Source: Thiothrix unzii
Lineage (GTDB): Bacteria > Pseudomonadota > Gammaproteobacteria > Thiotrichales > Thiotrichaceae
Length of the DNA: 64,000 nt
Direction of reading: 5' to 3'
Assembly (NCBI RefSeq): GCF_017901175.1
Contig: NZ_CP072793.1
Coordinates: 1,798,001 to 1,862,000, forward strand
The position numbers were made by a program, and so were the translations under genes. Below the pieces are notes generated by a model. That model saw nothing but the letters and a program-made list of their open reading frames with translations. It did not search any database and had not been told where the DNA came from. Shown here piece after piece: positions 36,003 through 45,365 of the stretch. The first letter of the stretch is position 1. The number at the start of each line of letters is the position of its first letter.

Positions 36003-37610
36003 TTACGGATTTTTGATTTCGCTGCTGCTACGTAGGTAAAACCACCAGTTCAAAATCAGGCACAGCGCGTAGAAAATCGCAAAGCCATACATGGCGTTTT
36101 GCGGTGTCCCCGCCTTGATCTGGTCGCCGATCACCACCGGTGCAATGAACGAACCGTAGGCGGCAACCGCCGAAGTCCAGCCCAATACTGGCCCCGCTTG
36201 CAGGCGGTCAAAAATCACCCCAACCGTGCGGAAGGTCGAGCCATTGCCCAAACCAGTAGCAGCAAACAGCAACACAAACGTCCACAGGAACGGTTGGAAG
36301 AACACTTCCGGGGTAGCCGATTGGTAAGCCTGCATCATCAGGTAGCCTGCGTAAGCCGATGCGCCAACCATGACGACAGAAATGATTTGGGTAACGATAG
36401 AACCGCCTACCTTGTCAGAAATCCAGCCACCGACTGGGCGGATCAGTGCCCCCACAAACGGCCCAATCCATGCGTAAGCAAACACCGGAATAGCGTTAGG
36501 GTTTTTCGCGTGTACCCATGCTTGGGTTGCCGCATCAAACACATGGGTGTTACCGAAAATGACCTTGATCGCCAACGGCAGCGCCATTGAGAAGCCGATG
36601 AAGGAACCGAAGGTCAGCAGGTACAGTACAGTCATTGACCAAGTGTGTTTATTGTTGAAAATGGCAAACTGCTTGCTGATGTTGGTTTTCATCTCACCAA
36701 AAGCGGCGAGTTTCATGATCATCAAGGTCGCCAGAATAATCAGCGGCAGAGCCACCCACATATTCAGCAAGCCCAGCCCAGTCGGCGCAGGCAGGTAGAG
36801 GTACAAGCCAACGGCGGTAACGGCAAAGGTCAGCCCCCAAAGGAACAGGATTTTGGCAAAAGCCGCCAACGTGCCGCCGATATTGGGTGAAATCGGCATC
36901 AGGTTGTTCATGCCGAAGAAGCCAAAGAATGCTAACGGGATCAGGAACACCAACCAGATATAACCCGCATTCTGGATCCACGTTTCAGTACCGGCCAAGA
37001 TTTTGCCCAGTACCCAACCAGAATCTTTCACCAGCGGCATAGGGTCACCACCCAAGGCACCAAACACGCCCATCGTCATTGCCAATGGGATGAGGATTTG
37101 CATGGTGGTAACACCAAAGTTACCCAAGCCTGCATTCAAACCCAGAGCAGTACCCTGCAAACGCTTGGGGAAAAACGTGCTGATATTGGACATGGAGCAA
37201 GCAAAGTTACCGCCACCAATCCCGGACAAAAATGCCAGAATCTGGAAGGTCAACAGCGGGGTTTCCTTGCTTTGCAACGCAATTCCCGTACCAATGGCAG
37301 GGATCATCAATAGTGCAGTGGTGAGGAAAATGGTATTGCGCCCACCCGCCAGCCGGATGAAGAAAGAGGCAGGTATCCGCAAGGTCGCACCTGCTAACCC
37401 GGCAATCGCCGTCAGCGTGAACAGTTCATCGTCCTTGAAGGGGAAACCAAGGTTGGACATCTGTACAGTGATAATCCCCCACATCATCCAGACGGCGAAA
37501 CCCATCAGCAGGCTAGGGATCGAAATCCACAAATTGCGGTTGGCAATTTTCTTGCCGGTGCTTTCCCAGAACGTGGTGTCTTCCACGTCCCAATTTTTAA
37601 TATCAGTCAT
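36003..37610 (-). CDS. narK2: NarK-type nitrate/nitrite transporter (NarK2-like)
   Basis: A 535-residue MFS protein of the nitrate/nitrite porter family with 12 membrane segments. It has the NNP signatures GGGNFACSMSNISTFFPKRLQGTALGLNAGLGNFGV and, in the second half, GLGNGSTFRTVGVIF. The longer length and the first-half insertion fit the NarK2 branch, typically a nitrate/nitrite antiporter. It follows narK1 after 15 bp and precedes the dsrC-like gene. A pair of NarK proteins before narG is typical of denitrifying Pseudomonas and Paracoccus. Confidence 0.9.
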   Translation of the reverse strand: MTDIKNWDVEDTTFWESTGKKIANRNLWISIPSLLMGFAVWMMWGIITVQMSNLGFPFKDDELFTLTAIAGLAGATLRIPASFFIRLAGGRNTIFLTTALLMIPAIGTGIALQSKETPLLTFQILAFLSGIGGGNFACSMSNISTFFPKRLQGTALGLNAGLGNFGVTTMQILIPLAMTMGVFGALGGDPMPLVKDSGWVLGKILAGTETWIQNAGYIWLVFLIPLAFFGFFGMNNLMPISPNIGGTLAAFAKILFLWGLTFAVTAVGLYLYLPAPTGLGLLNMWVALPLIILATLMIMKLAAFGEMKTNISKQFAIFNNKHTWSMTVLYLLTFGSFIGFSMALPLAIKVIFGNTHVFDAATQAWVHAKNPNAIPVFAYAWIGPFVGALIRPVGGWISDKVGGSIVTQIISVVMVGASAYAGYLMMQAYQSATPEVFFQPFLWTFVLLFAATGLGNGSTFRTVGVIFDRLQAGPVLGWTSAVAAYGSFIAPVVIGDQIKAGTPQNAMYGFAIFYALCLILNWWFYLRSSSEIKNP

Positions 37611-37625
37611 CAGGTATTCCTCGCA

Positions 37626-38882
37626 TTAAAGGTTTGTGGTGAGGGATTTTTCGTGTAAATCGGCATGAACCGGGCGAACTTCGGTGAAATACATCCACAT
37701 CAGCGACACCCACACCACGCCAAACATCAGCATGAAGGCGGAAGAGCGAATGCCAGTGAGATCCACCAATGCGCCAAACATAATCGGCATCAGGAAACCA
37801 CCCAAACCACCCGCCAAGCCCACCACGCCGGATACCACGCCAATGTTGTCGGGGTAGTCATCCGAGATGTACTTGAATACCGAGGCTTTACCGACAGCGA
37901 AGACTACGCCGAGGGTAAACAGGATGATGGTGAAGATGGTCGGGGTCAGCCCGAAGTGAAAAGTTTTTGCCCCGTTCAGGGTTTGAATCGTGATGTCGCT
38001 TTGCGGGTAAGACAGGAAGAACAAGCAAACCAGCGAAACCCACAATACCCACCAGGTCATGGTGTGTGCGCCGAGTTTGTCGGAGAAGTAGCCACCGCCC
38101 GCCCGCAACAAACCGCCGGGAATACTGAATGCGGCTGCCAAGAATGCGGCAGTTTTCAGATCGAAACCGTATTCGCTGACGTAATATTTGGTCATCCACA
38201 AGGCCAGTGCGACGTAGCCACCGAACACGATGGAATAATACTGGCTATAACGCCACACCTTGGGATCTTTGAACGCAGCCAGTTGTTCCCGCACCGTGAC
38301 CGATTTTCCGACCTTGTGGCTAGGCTCGCTAAAGGTGAAAAACCAGAACACAATCGCCGTGACCAGCATCAGCACTGCGTAAACTTGCGGAACCATTGTC
38401 CAGCCATAGCCCACCACAATAATGGGGGCGAGTAATTTGGTGACAGCCGCGCCAGTATTGCCTGCGCCGAAAATCCCCATTGCCAAACCTTGACGTTCCT
38501 TCGGAAACCAGCGGGCGCAATAGGCGATACCGACGGTAAATGAGCCACCCGCTACCCCGACAAACAAGCCGGTTACGAGGAAATGCCAGAATTGGGTTGC
38601 CTGTGAAATCATCCAAATCGGAAATACGGTGGATAGCATCAGGATGGTGAACACGATGCGCCCACCGAATTTATCCGTCCACATCCCTAACGGTACGCGG
38701 ATCAATGAGCCGGTCAGTACCGGTGTTGCGATCAAAATCCCGAACTGGGTTTCGTTCAAACCCAAGGTTGCCTTGATAGGAATCCCGATGACGGCAAACA
38801 TCATCCAGATCATGAAGCACACGGTAAAAGCCAGCGTACTCATGATGACGACCGACCATGCCTTGTATTGCTGCGTTGCCAT
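37626..38882 (-). CDS. narK1: NarK-type nitrate transporter (NarK1-like)
   Basis: A 418-residue MFS nitrate/nitrite porter with 12 segments. It has GVAGGSFTVGIAYCARWFPKERQGLAMGIFGAGNTGAA and the second-half VVGLAGGLGGFLMPIMFG. The shorter form matches the NarK1 branch, usually a proton/nitrate symporter that starts nitrate respiration. AGAGGTG precedes the ATG. It is the first gene of the nar operon, with a NarL-type palindrome 98 bp upstream. Confidence 0.9.
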   Translation of the reverse strand: MATQQYKAWSVVIMSTLAFTVCFMIWMMFAVIGIPIKATLGLNETQFGILIATPVLTGSLIRVPLGMWTDKFGGRIVFTILMLSTVFPIWMISQATQFWHFLVTGLFVGVAGGSFTVGIAYCARWFPKERQGLAMGIFGAGNTGAAVTKLLAPIIVVGYGWTMVPQVYAVLMLVTAIVFWFFTFSEPSHKVGKSVTVREQLAAFKDPKVWRYSQYYSIVFGGYVALALWMTKYYVSEYGFDLKTAAFLAAAFSIPGGLLRAGGGYFSDKLGAHTMTWWVLWVSLVCLFFLSYPQSDITIQTLNGAKTFHFGLTPTIFTIILFTLGVVFAVGKASVFKYISDDYPDNIGVVSGVVGLAGGLGGFLMPIMFGALVDLTGIRSSAFMLMFGVVWVSLMWMYFTEVRPVHADLHEKSLTTNL

Positions 38883-38950
38883 AATTCACCTCTTAACAAA
38901 ACCGTTAGTGGTTTCAAGGTGATTCTAGGCTGATGAATGCTTGATTCTAG

Positions 38951-38996
38951 TGGGGGTAATGGTGGGTAAAGGATGGAAAATACCACTTTAGTGATA
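38951..38996 (-). promoter_or_regulatory. NarL-type operator cluster upstream of narK1 (site A)
   Basis: TACCACTTTAGTGATA (38981-38996) is an inverted pair of NarL-like heptamers in 7-2-7 spacing. Two more near-heptamers, TACCCAC and TACCCCC, lie on the minus strand within 38951-38970. The known NarL heptamer is TACYYMT. Sites of the same design precede narX and the CBS gene. No convincing FNR box is visible. Confidence 0.65.
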
Positions 38997-39089
38997 CATG
39001 GAAAATTATCTAAGAAACTGTTTTAATTTGAATTTTTATTAAGGCTCTGATTGGATTTTGGTGGTGGCGGCATAGAGGTGGTACACCTT

Positions 39090-39410
39090 CTAATCCACCA
39101 TACCTTGCTGCTCGGCAATTGCCAACACACGCACCAAACCAATAAACGTCAGCCCTAATTTCGCTGCTTGCCGACGCGCTAACTGGTCATCCACGATCAG
39201 CAGGGAGTTTTCATGTTGAATAGCCAGACAAATGGCTTCCTTTTCACCATCACTTAAGCTACGGGGCAAAACCATAGAGGAGATGTCATCACTTGGAATG
39301 ACTTGTAATTGTTTACAATCAATCGCTTGCTGGATGCGCTCGCTATCTTCACCAGACTTAGCCATACATTCCCGTTGCACGTTTTGACTACGAAGCAGGT
39401 GGCATGGCAA
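39090..39410 (-). pseudogene. 5'-truncated PIN-like/DUF3368 toxin remnant
   Basis: The frame encodes the last ~95 residues of a DUF3368 PIN-like protein: ECMAKSGEDSERIQQAID, SLSDGEKEAICLAIQHENSLLIVDDQLARRQAAKLGLTFIGL split over the remainder. The N-terminal third with the first catalytic Asp (a DTSP-like motif) is absent, and sequence upstream belongs to the promoter region of the divergent ATPase gene. No antitoxin gene remains. Most likely a decayed toxin gene. Confidence 0.6.
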
Positions 39411-39472
39411 CTACAGCAACGCTTCGGCGGAAATGCTATGATTGCCCCATGCAGCCACACGCAGGAACACCC

Positions 39473-41161
39473 ATGAAAACTCCCTACGGCGAAAGTAACT
39501 TCAAGAAAGTCATCAGCCAAGGTTTCATCTACATCGACAAAACAGCTTACATCGCTAAGCTGGAGAATCATGGCAGCTACCACTTTCTGTTGCGCCCGCG
39601 CCGTTTCGGTAAAAGCCTGTTCATTTCGATGCTGGAACATTACTACGATGTGCAACGCACGGATGAATTCGCGGCGCTGTTTGGCAAGCTCTACATCGGG
39701 CAGCACCCAACCCCATTAAAAAACACCTATCAGGTGCTGTTCATGGAGTTTAGCGGGATTGAGACAGGTAGCCACGCACAGGTATTTAATGGTTTCAATG
39801 CCAATACCAGCCTGCACTTGCAGGCATTTCTCGAACGCTACGGCTATGGGGATGCCGCAATAGCGGGGTTGGCAAACTACCAAACACCTGCGGACAAGAT
39901 GAAATACGTGTTCACCTTGGCGAATAACCAGAAAATCCTGCTACTGATCGACGAATACGACCACTTTGCCAACGCACTCCTCGCTGAAGACCAAGGCTTG
40001 TTCCAAAGCGTTATGGGCAAAGGTGGGTTCGTGCGTAGTTTTTACGAAACCATCAAAACGGCAACCCAACGCGGCACAGTAGACCGACTGTTCATCACAG
40101 GCGTTACGCCGCTAATGCTTGATAGCCTAACTAGCGGTTTTAACATCGGTAAAAACCTTTCACTACACCACGACTTCAACACCGCAATGGGATTCACCCA
40201 AACCGAAGTCGTTAGCTTGTTACAACCGCTGGTTGAGCAGTGCAAGCTGGATGCTGACGCATTACTCAGTGATATGGCACATTGGTATAACGGCTACCGC
40301 TTTCACTCCAAAGCAACAGAAACCGTCTACAACGCCAACATGGTATTGTATTTCCTTGATAACTTCAGGATGGAGAGTTGTGCCTACCCTGAGCTGATGT
40401 TGGATGACAATATCGCCTCGGATTACCGTAAAATCATGGCGTTATTCCACATCGGCGACCGTGAAGCCAATTATCAAGTGCTGGATGAACTCATCAACGT
40501 AGGCACAGTAACCGCACAACAACAACGTAAGTTTGAACTGGACAAGGATTTCAACCGCGACGCATTCATCAGCTTGCTGGCTTACATGGGGTTTGTGACT
40601 ATTGCAGGGAGTACCCTGACCCAAACGGTATTCGCCATTCCCAACCACGTTATCCGCGAACTATATTTTCAGTATTTCAAGGTCGAACTGGAACGCCGTA
40701 ATCAAATCCGCATTCCTGATCAGGCGGTGCTGCAAGCCATTGAAACGCTGGCTTTGCACGATGACATCCAACCGCTGATCAATGAAATGCAGGGTGTTTT
40801 GCAGCTACTGTCCAACCGTGATTTTGTCAAAATGGATGAAAAACACGTCAAAACGCTCTTACTGACGTTGCTTTACCAATCTCCGGTGTACTTCATCCAG
40901 AGCGAACGTGAAATGAATCAGCGTTACCCCGATATTTTACTGCTGGAACGCAGCCCCTATAGCGTTCCACATCAGCATTTGATCGAACTGAAATACGCGA
41001 AAAAATCTGCCAAAGCTGAAGGTTGGAATGCCAAGCGGCAAGAAGGCATTGAGCAGGTACACGAGTATTTGCAATTACCGACCATTGCGGTGCTTCCCAA
41101 ACTCAGCGCGTGGGTAGTACTCACCAATGGAGAAGATGTCGAGGTCGTGAAAGAAAAGTGA
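39473..41161 (+). CDS. AAA-ATPase-like / DUF1703 PD-(D/E)XK-family protein
   Basis: A 562-residue protein. The N-terminal AAA-ATPase_like part has the typical opening MKTPYGESNFKKVI, FIYIDKTAYIAKLE, the Walker A-like FLLRPRRFGKSL and Walker B-like ILLLIDEYDHFAN. The C-terminal DUF1703 nuclease-like part has a PDILLLE...HQHLIELKYAKKS block, a plausible PD-(D/E)XK core. The start ATG 39473 has AGGAA upstream; the longer frame upstream has no support. This family is often multi-copy in filamentous bacteria and Bacteroides; its function is unknown and a role in conflict or genome maintenance is speculation. It stands alone. Confidence 0.8.
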   Translation: MKTPYGESNFKKVISQGFIYIDKTAYIAKLENHGSYHFLLRPRRFGKSLFISMLEHYYDVQRTDEFAALFGKLYIGQHPTPLKNTYQVLFMEFSGIETGSHAQVFNGFNANTSLHLQAFLERYGYGDAAIAGLANYQTPADKMKYVFTLANNQKILLLIDEYDHFANALLAEDQGLFQSVMGKGGFVRSFYETIKTATQRGTVDRLFITGVTPLMLDSLTSGFNIGKNLSLHHDFNTAMGFTQTEVVSLLQPLVEQCKLDADALLSDMAHWYNGYRFHSKATETVYNANMVLYFLDNFRMESCAYPELMLDDNIASDYRKIMALFHIGDREANYQVLDELINVGTVTAQQQRKFELDKDFNRDAFISLLAYMGFVTIAGSTLTQTVFAIPNHVIRELYFQYFKVELERRNQIRIPDQAVLQAIETLALHDDIQPLINEMQGVLQLLSNRDFVKMDEKHVKTLLLTLLYQSPVYFIQSEREMNQRYPDILLLERSPYSVPHQHLIELKYAKKSAKAEGWNAKRQEGIEQVHEYLQLPTIAVLPKLSAWVVLTNGEDVEVVKEK

Positions 41162-41187
41162 ACCGCTAAGACATGGCAACTGACGGG

Positions 41188-41215
41188 GAGGCCATCATTG
41201 TTAAACGATGGCCTC
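41188..41215. terminator. Stem-loop between convergent genes
   Basis: GAGGCCATC and GATGGCCTC form a perfect 9-bp stem with a 10-nt loop, lying between the ends of the DUF1703 gene and the EF-G-like gene. It is symmetrical and could end transcription from both sides, although no U-run follows. Confidence 0.55.
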
Positions 41216-41238
41216 TTCGGATTAACGTGAAATATTGT

Positions 41239-43272
41239 TCAGTCTTCAGCAGCCTTGTACTGCGCCATCAGCGCTTGCTGGGTCTTTTCCGTGGTCGGCT
41301 CATAGTGACTGAACTGGATAACCCAGCTACCTTCGCCGCCCGTCAGCGAATTCAGGCGCGAGGCGTAATCGTCCAGTTCCGCCAGCGGGATTTTGGCCTG
41401 AATAACCATATTGCCTGCTGCATCAGCTTGCGCATCATGAATCTGCGCCCGCCGGGTTGCCAGATCGCCAGAAATGTCACCCATTGCAGTGGCGGGAACG
41501 GTTACTTCCAAATCAACCAGCGGCTCCAGAATAATGGGGCTGGCGTCGGCAACGGCTTGCATAAAGGCTTTGCGCCCAGCCACCACGAAGGCAATTTCCT
41601 TGGAATCCACCGAGTGCATCTTGCCATCCAGCAATGTTACCCGGAGATCCATCAGCGGATGCCCGCTAATCACCCCTGATGCCAATAACTGACGTACCCC
41701 TTTTTCCACCGCCGGGATCAATGAGCCAGAAATCGCCCCACCCACAATGCGGTTGACGAATTCAAAGCCCGCACCACGTTCCAGTGGCTCTACCTCAAGC
41801 TGCACTTCGCCAAACTGCCCCGCACCGCCACTTTGCTTTTTGTGGCGATATTGCGCCTGCACCGACTTGGTAATGGTTTCACGATACGGAATCCGGGGTG
41901 GGGCTGCATCCACTTCGACGTGATACTGCTTGTCCATGCGTTCCAGCGCGATACGTAGATGCAAATCGCCTAAACCACGCAACACCGTTTCATTGGCGGC
42001 TGTATCGTATTCAATACGCAAACAGGGGTCTTCAGCGACCAGTTTGTGCAACACATCTGACAGCTTTTGTTCATCGCCGCGTTTTTTGGCACGCAGGGCA
42101 AAACCCACCAGTGGCGTAGGCAAGGTCATCCCGGATATTTCGATGCCATCATCTTCATGGCGTTCGTGCAAAATGGTGTCTGGCTCAATCTCGCTGATTT
42201 TGGCAACAGCACAAATATCGCCCGCGACCGCCTGCTGAACAGGAATGCGTTCTTTGCCCTGCAAGCGATACAAATGGGCAATCTTGACGGGTTTGCCTTC
42301 AGCACCCACTAGCACCTGACTGCCCAGTTTCAGGCTGCCCTGATGTACCCGCAGCAAAGCCAGCTTGCCCACAAACGGGTCGAATTCGACATGGAAAACA
42401 TGCGCCAGCAATGGCTTATCTGCGTCAGGAACTGCCCATGTTTCCACGGTTTTCTCGCCTTGATGACGGATAAAGGGGTGCGGCGTAGCTTCCAACGGGT
42501 TGGGGGCAAGTTTGGCGATAATATCCAACAGTTCAGGGATGCCAGCGCCAGTTCGCGCAGACGTGAAGCAAACGGGCACCAGATGATTTTCACGCAAAGC
42601 CTGTTCAAACGCTTCATGCAATTCAGCCGCAGGTACAGTACCTTCTTCTAGATAATGTTCCATAGCAGATTCATTTGCTTCCACCACCTGCTCGATCAAA
42701 GCAGTATGGGCTGCCGCTACCGAAGAAAAATCCGCCGCGCCGGATTCATGGTCATACACTTCCACCACTTGCGCCGCGTGGTTGACGGGCAACTCCAGCG
42801 GCAGGCATTCGCGACCAAACACCTCGGTAATTTCCTGAAGGCACTTTTCCAGCTTGTCGGGTGCGGCATCAATGCGGTTGACCACGACCATGCACGGCAA
42901 ATGCTGCTGGCTTGCCCACTCCATGATTTTGCGGCTCATGGGTTCAATACCTGCCACGGCATTAATCACTACCACCACCGTATCAGCGGCTGACAACGCC
43001 GTCAGCACCTGCCCCTGAAAATCAGGGTATCCCGGTGTGTCGATCAGATTGATATGGCAACCGGCATGGTGGGCAGTAGCAACAGAAATATACAAGGAAT
43101 GTTGATGTTGTTGTTCAAGCGGATCACAGTCAGTGACGGTATTGCCTTTTTCAATAACGCCTTGTTGGGTGGTTTCGCCTGCCTGAAACAGCAGGGCTTC
43201 GATCAGGCTGGTCTTGCCTGCGCCTGTATGTCCGGTAAAGACAATATTTCGGATGTCTTGGATGGTATGCAC
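41239..43272 (-). CDS. EF-G-like translational GTPase
   Basis: A 677-residue GTPase of the EF-G-like branch (FusA2-type), shorter than canonical EF-G. G-motifs: GHTGAGKTSL (G1), LIDTPGYPDF (G3) and VVNRIDA (G4, NRID instead of NKxD). Domains II-V follow with RGLGDLHLRIALERM and KKQSGGAGQFGEVQLEVEPL. The GTG start at 43272 has AAAAGGAG 5 nt upstream; an ATG further upstream is less suitable. The true role of these paralogues is not settled. It is divergent from narX, separated by a 215-bp region that contains the NarL-type site B. Confidence 0.82.
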   Translation of the reverse strand: MHTIQDIRNIVFTGHTGAGKTSLIEALLFQAGETTQQGVIEKGNTVTDCDPLEQQHQHSLYISVATAHHAGCHINLIDTPGYPDFQGQVLTALSAADTVVVVINAVAGIEPMSRKIMEWASQQHLPCMVVVNRIDAAPDKLEKCLQEITEVFGRECLPLELPVNHAAQVVEVYDHESGAADFSSVAAAHTALIEQVVEANESAMEHYLEEGTVPAAELHEAFEQALRENHLVPVCFTSARTGAGIPELLDIIAKLAPNPLEATPHPFIRHQGEKTVETWAVPDADKPLLAHVFHVEFDPFVGKLALLRVHQGSLKLGSQVLVGAEGKPVKIAHLYRLQGKERIPVQQAVAGDICAVAKISEIEPDTILHERHEDDGIEISGMTLPTPLVGFALRAKKRGDEQKLSDVLHKLVAEDPCLRIEYDTAANETVLRGLGDLHLRIALERMDKQYHVEVDAAPPRIPYRETITKSVQAQYRHKKQSGGAGQFGEVQLEVEPLERGAGFEFVNRIVGGAISGSLIPAVEKGVRQLLASGVISGHPLMDLRVTLLDGKMHSVDSKEIAFVVAGRKAFMQAVADASPIILEPLVDLEVTVPATAMGDISGDLATRRAQIHDAQADAAGNMVIQAKIPLAELDDYASRLNSLTGGEGSWVIQFSHYEPTTEKTQQALMAQYKAAED

Positions 43273-43383
43273 GCTGACTCCTTTTAAAATAAGTTTTCCA
43301 CCCATTCTACGCCGTAGAGCGTCAGCTTGTCTGACCTATATCACGTAAACAAACCACTCGCGACGTATGATCAAGCAAGTGAC

Positions 43384-43399
43384 TACCACCAAAGTAGTA
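43384..43399 (+). promoter_or_regulatory. NarL-type operator upstream of narX (site B)
   Basis: TACCACCAAAGTAGTA is an inverted heptamer pair of the same design as sites A and C. It ends 88 bp before the narX start codon, suggesting nitrate-dependent autoregulation of narXL. Confidence 0.62.
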
Positions 43400-43487
43400 C
43401 ACCCTTTTTTCCACCCGCCCCACCCCCAAATGTATTACCCTAGAATCAGAGCGCAGCATCCAATAACAACACTAGGAAACCCACCGC

Positions 43488-45365
43488 GTGAACCGCATTC
43501 TGTGGAAAAAACTCCAAAATTCCTTGCTGCTACGGCTGGGCGGGATGATCGCTGCCATCACGGTTCTGGCGATTGTCGGCATGTCCACGTCATGGATGGT
43601 CGCGGAAACCACCCAAGGCAACGGCGAAGCCATCAACGTCGCTGGAAGTTTGCGGATGCAAAGTTGGCGCATGGCATCCCTCTACCAACGCATCCTGCAT
43701 GACCCCAACCCCACGCACCGCAGCGACTTGCAACAAGCCATCCAACGCTTTGAAACCGATTTAGCGGCGGACTCGATCCTCTCCGTATTGCCCACCGACG
43801 AAACCACCCCGCTCAAGCAAGTGTATCGGCAAGTCGAAAGCGGCTGGCAGCAACGCATCAAACCCGACCTGATTCCCTTACTGACCACGAGCACCACCAC
43901 CTCCGCCGATGCCGCATTGCTCGATGCCATTCCCCAATTCGTTGCGCACATCAATGATCTGGTCAAGCAGATTGAAGAAGCCACCGAAGCCAAGATTTTG
44001 GTGTTGCGGGTGATTTTGGGTGTTGCCGTGATTGGCACGATCCTCGCCGTGATCCTCTCCATTTACTTGGTCAACAACATTTTTGTCACCCCGCTCAAAG
44101 GGCTATTGGGGCTAACCGACCAAATCCGCCAAGGCAATCTCGCGGTACGCACCGACCTTGCGGGTGAAGACGAAATCGGGCAACTGGGACGAGCTTTTGA
44201 CCTGATGGCAGAGGATCTCTCCAAACTTTACCAAGACCTTGAAGCACGGGTCGAACAAAAAACCGCCGAACTTACCCGCAGCAATCGTTCACTGGATTTA
44301 CTGTACCGCTCCATCACGCGCTTACACGGCATAGCCCCCGACCGCGATGTCTTCCACAACGTGTTGAAAGATGCTGAAGCGGTGTTGGGCTTAGGCAATG
44401 GCACGATTTGCCTCAAAGAAGACAATGACCAACAAGGCGATGTCGTCGCAACTACTTCCAGCGATGGCAAAAGCCCGCTGTGCCAACGCGCCAACAGTTG
44501 CGCCGAATGCCACGACCCGCACGCCGCCCGCATGGACACGCTCCCCGACGGTCGTCAAATCTTGCGGATGCCGCTCACCGATGCCGAAAAACGCTACGGC
44601 ATGTTAGCTGTCGATGTCCCCGCCAACACCACTGCCGAACGCTGGCAAGTGCAATTACTGGAAGCATTATCGCGCCACATCGGTGTCACCATTGCCTCCG
44701 AACAACGCAGCGAACAGCACCGCCGCGTTTCCCTACTGGAAGAACGCGCCGTCATCGCCCGCGAATTGCACGATTCCTTGGCACAATCGCTGGCCTATAT
44801 GAAAATCCAAGTCAGCCGCTTGCGCACGGCGGTAAAAAATCCGGCGGATGTCACAGAAGTTACCGCTGCACTGGAAGAATTGCGCGAGGGCCTCAATAGT
44901 TCCTACCAGCAATTGCGCGAACTGCTCTCCACCTTCCGTTTGCGCATGGAAGACGATGATTTAGGCATGGCACTGGCACAAACCACCACCGAATTTGCCG
45001 AACGCGGCAACTTACCAATTACGCTGGAGGTTAGTTTAGGCAACCTCAACCTGACCCCCAACGAAGAAATTCACCTGCTGCAAATCGTGCGCGAAGCCTT
45101 ATCCAACACCCTCAAACACGCGCACGCCAGCCAAACGTGGGTGTCGTTGCAGCGTCAAGACGATAACAATAGCCTGCAATTGCGCATCGAAGATGACGGC
45201 GCAGGTATCCAAAAAACCGCCAACCTGCACCATTACGGCATGGCAATTATGGACGAACGCGCCCGCGCCCTGCATGGCATACTGCAATACCTGCCGCGTG
45301 CTGGTGGTGGCACTTGCGTACAACTCGATTTCACCCCCAAAACAAGGATTGCCCATGCCGCTTGA
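43488..45365 (+). CDS. narX: Nitrate/nitrite sensor histidine kinase NarX
   Basis: A 625-residue HPK7-type kinase. Membrane segment at about residues 15-37, then the periplasmic P-box INVAGSLRMQSWRM that binds nitrate, a second membrane segment at about 165-190, HAMP (QGNLAVRTDLAGEDEIGQLGRAFD) and a central GAF-like module with four clustered Cys (about 325-345, including CAECH). The HisKA_3 part has phospho-acceptor His428 in ARELHDSLAQSLAYM, and HATPase follows with LLQIVREALSNTLKHAHA. The GTG start at 43488 has AGGAAA upstream. It overlaps narL by 11 nt. Confidence 0.92.
   Translation: MNRILWKKLQNSLLLRLGGMIAAITVLAIVGMSTSWMVAETTQGNGEAINVAGSLRMQSWRMASLYQRILHDPNPTHRSDLQQAIQRFETDLAADSILSVLPTDETTPLKQVYRQVESGWQQRIKPDLIPLLTTSTTTSADAALLDAIPQFVAHINDLVKQIEEATEAKILVLRVILGVAVIGTILAVILSIYLVNNIFVTPLKGLLGLTDQIRQGNLAVRTDLAGEDEIGQLGRAFDLMAEDLSKLYQDLEARVEQKTAELTRSNRSLDLLYRSITRLHGIAPDRDVFHNVLKDAEAVLGLGNGTICLKEDNDQQGDVVATTSSDGKSPLCQRANSCAECHDPHAARMDTLPDGRQILRMPLTDAEKRYGMLAVDVPANTTAERWQVQLLEALSRHIGVTIASEQRSEQHRRVSLLEERAVIARELHDSLAQSLAYMKIQVSRLRTAVKNPADVTEVTAALEELREGLNSSYQQLRELLSTFRLRMEDDDLGMALAQTTTEFAERGNLPITLEVSLGNLNLTPNEEIHLLQIVREALSNTLKHAHASQTWVSLQRQDDNNSLQLRIEDDGAGIQKTANLHHYGMAIMDERARALHGILQYLPRAGGGTCVQLDFTPKTRIAHAA

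Noticed and set aside
38883-39060. FNR box in the narK1 promoter
   Set aside because: I searched for TTGAT-N4-ATCAA on both strands; only unpaired half-sites such as ATCAA are visible.
39075-39087. AGGTGGTACACCT palindrome as a fourth NarL site
   Set aside because: It lies at the 3' end of the PIN-like remnant, not in a promoter, and its spacing differs from sites A-C.
44499-44516. CxxCH in NarX as a c-type haem site
   Set aside because: The segment lies after the HAMP domain in the cytoplasm, where haem c is not attached; it belongs to the known NarX Cys cluster region.
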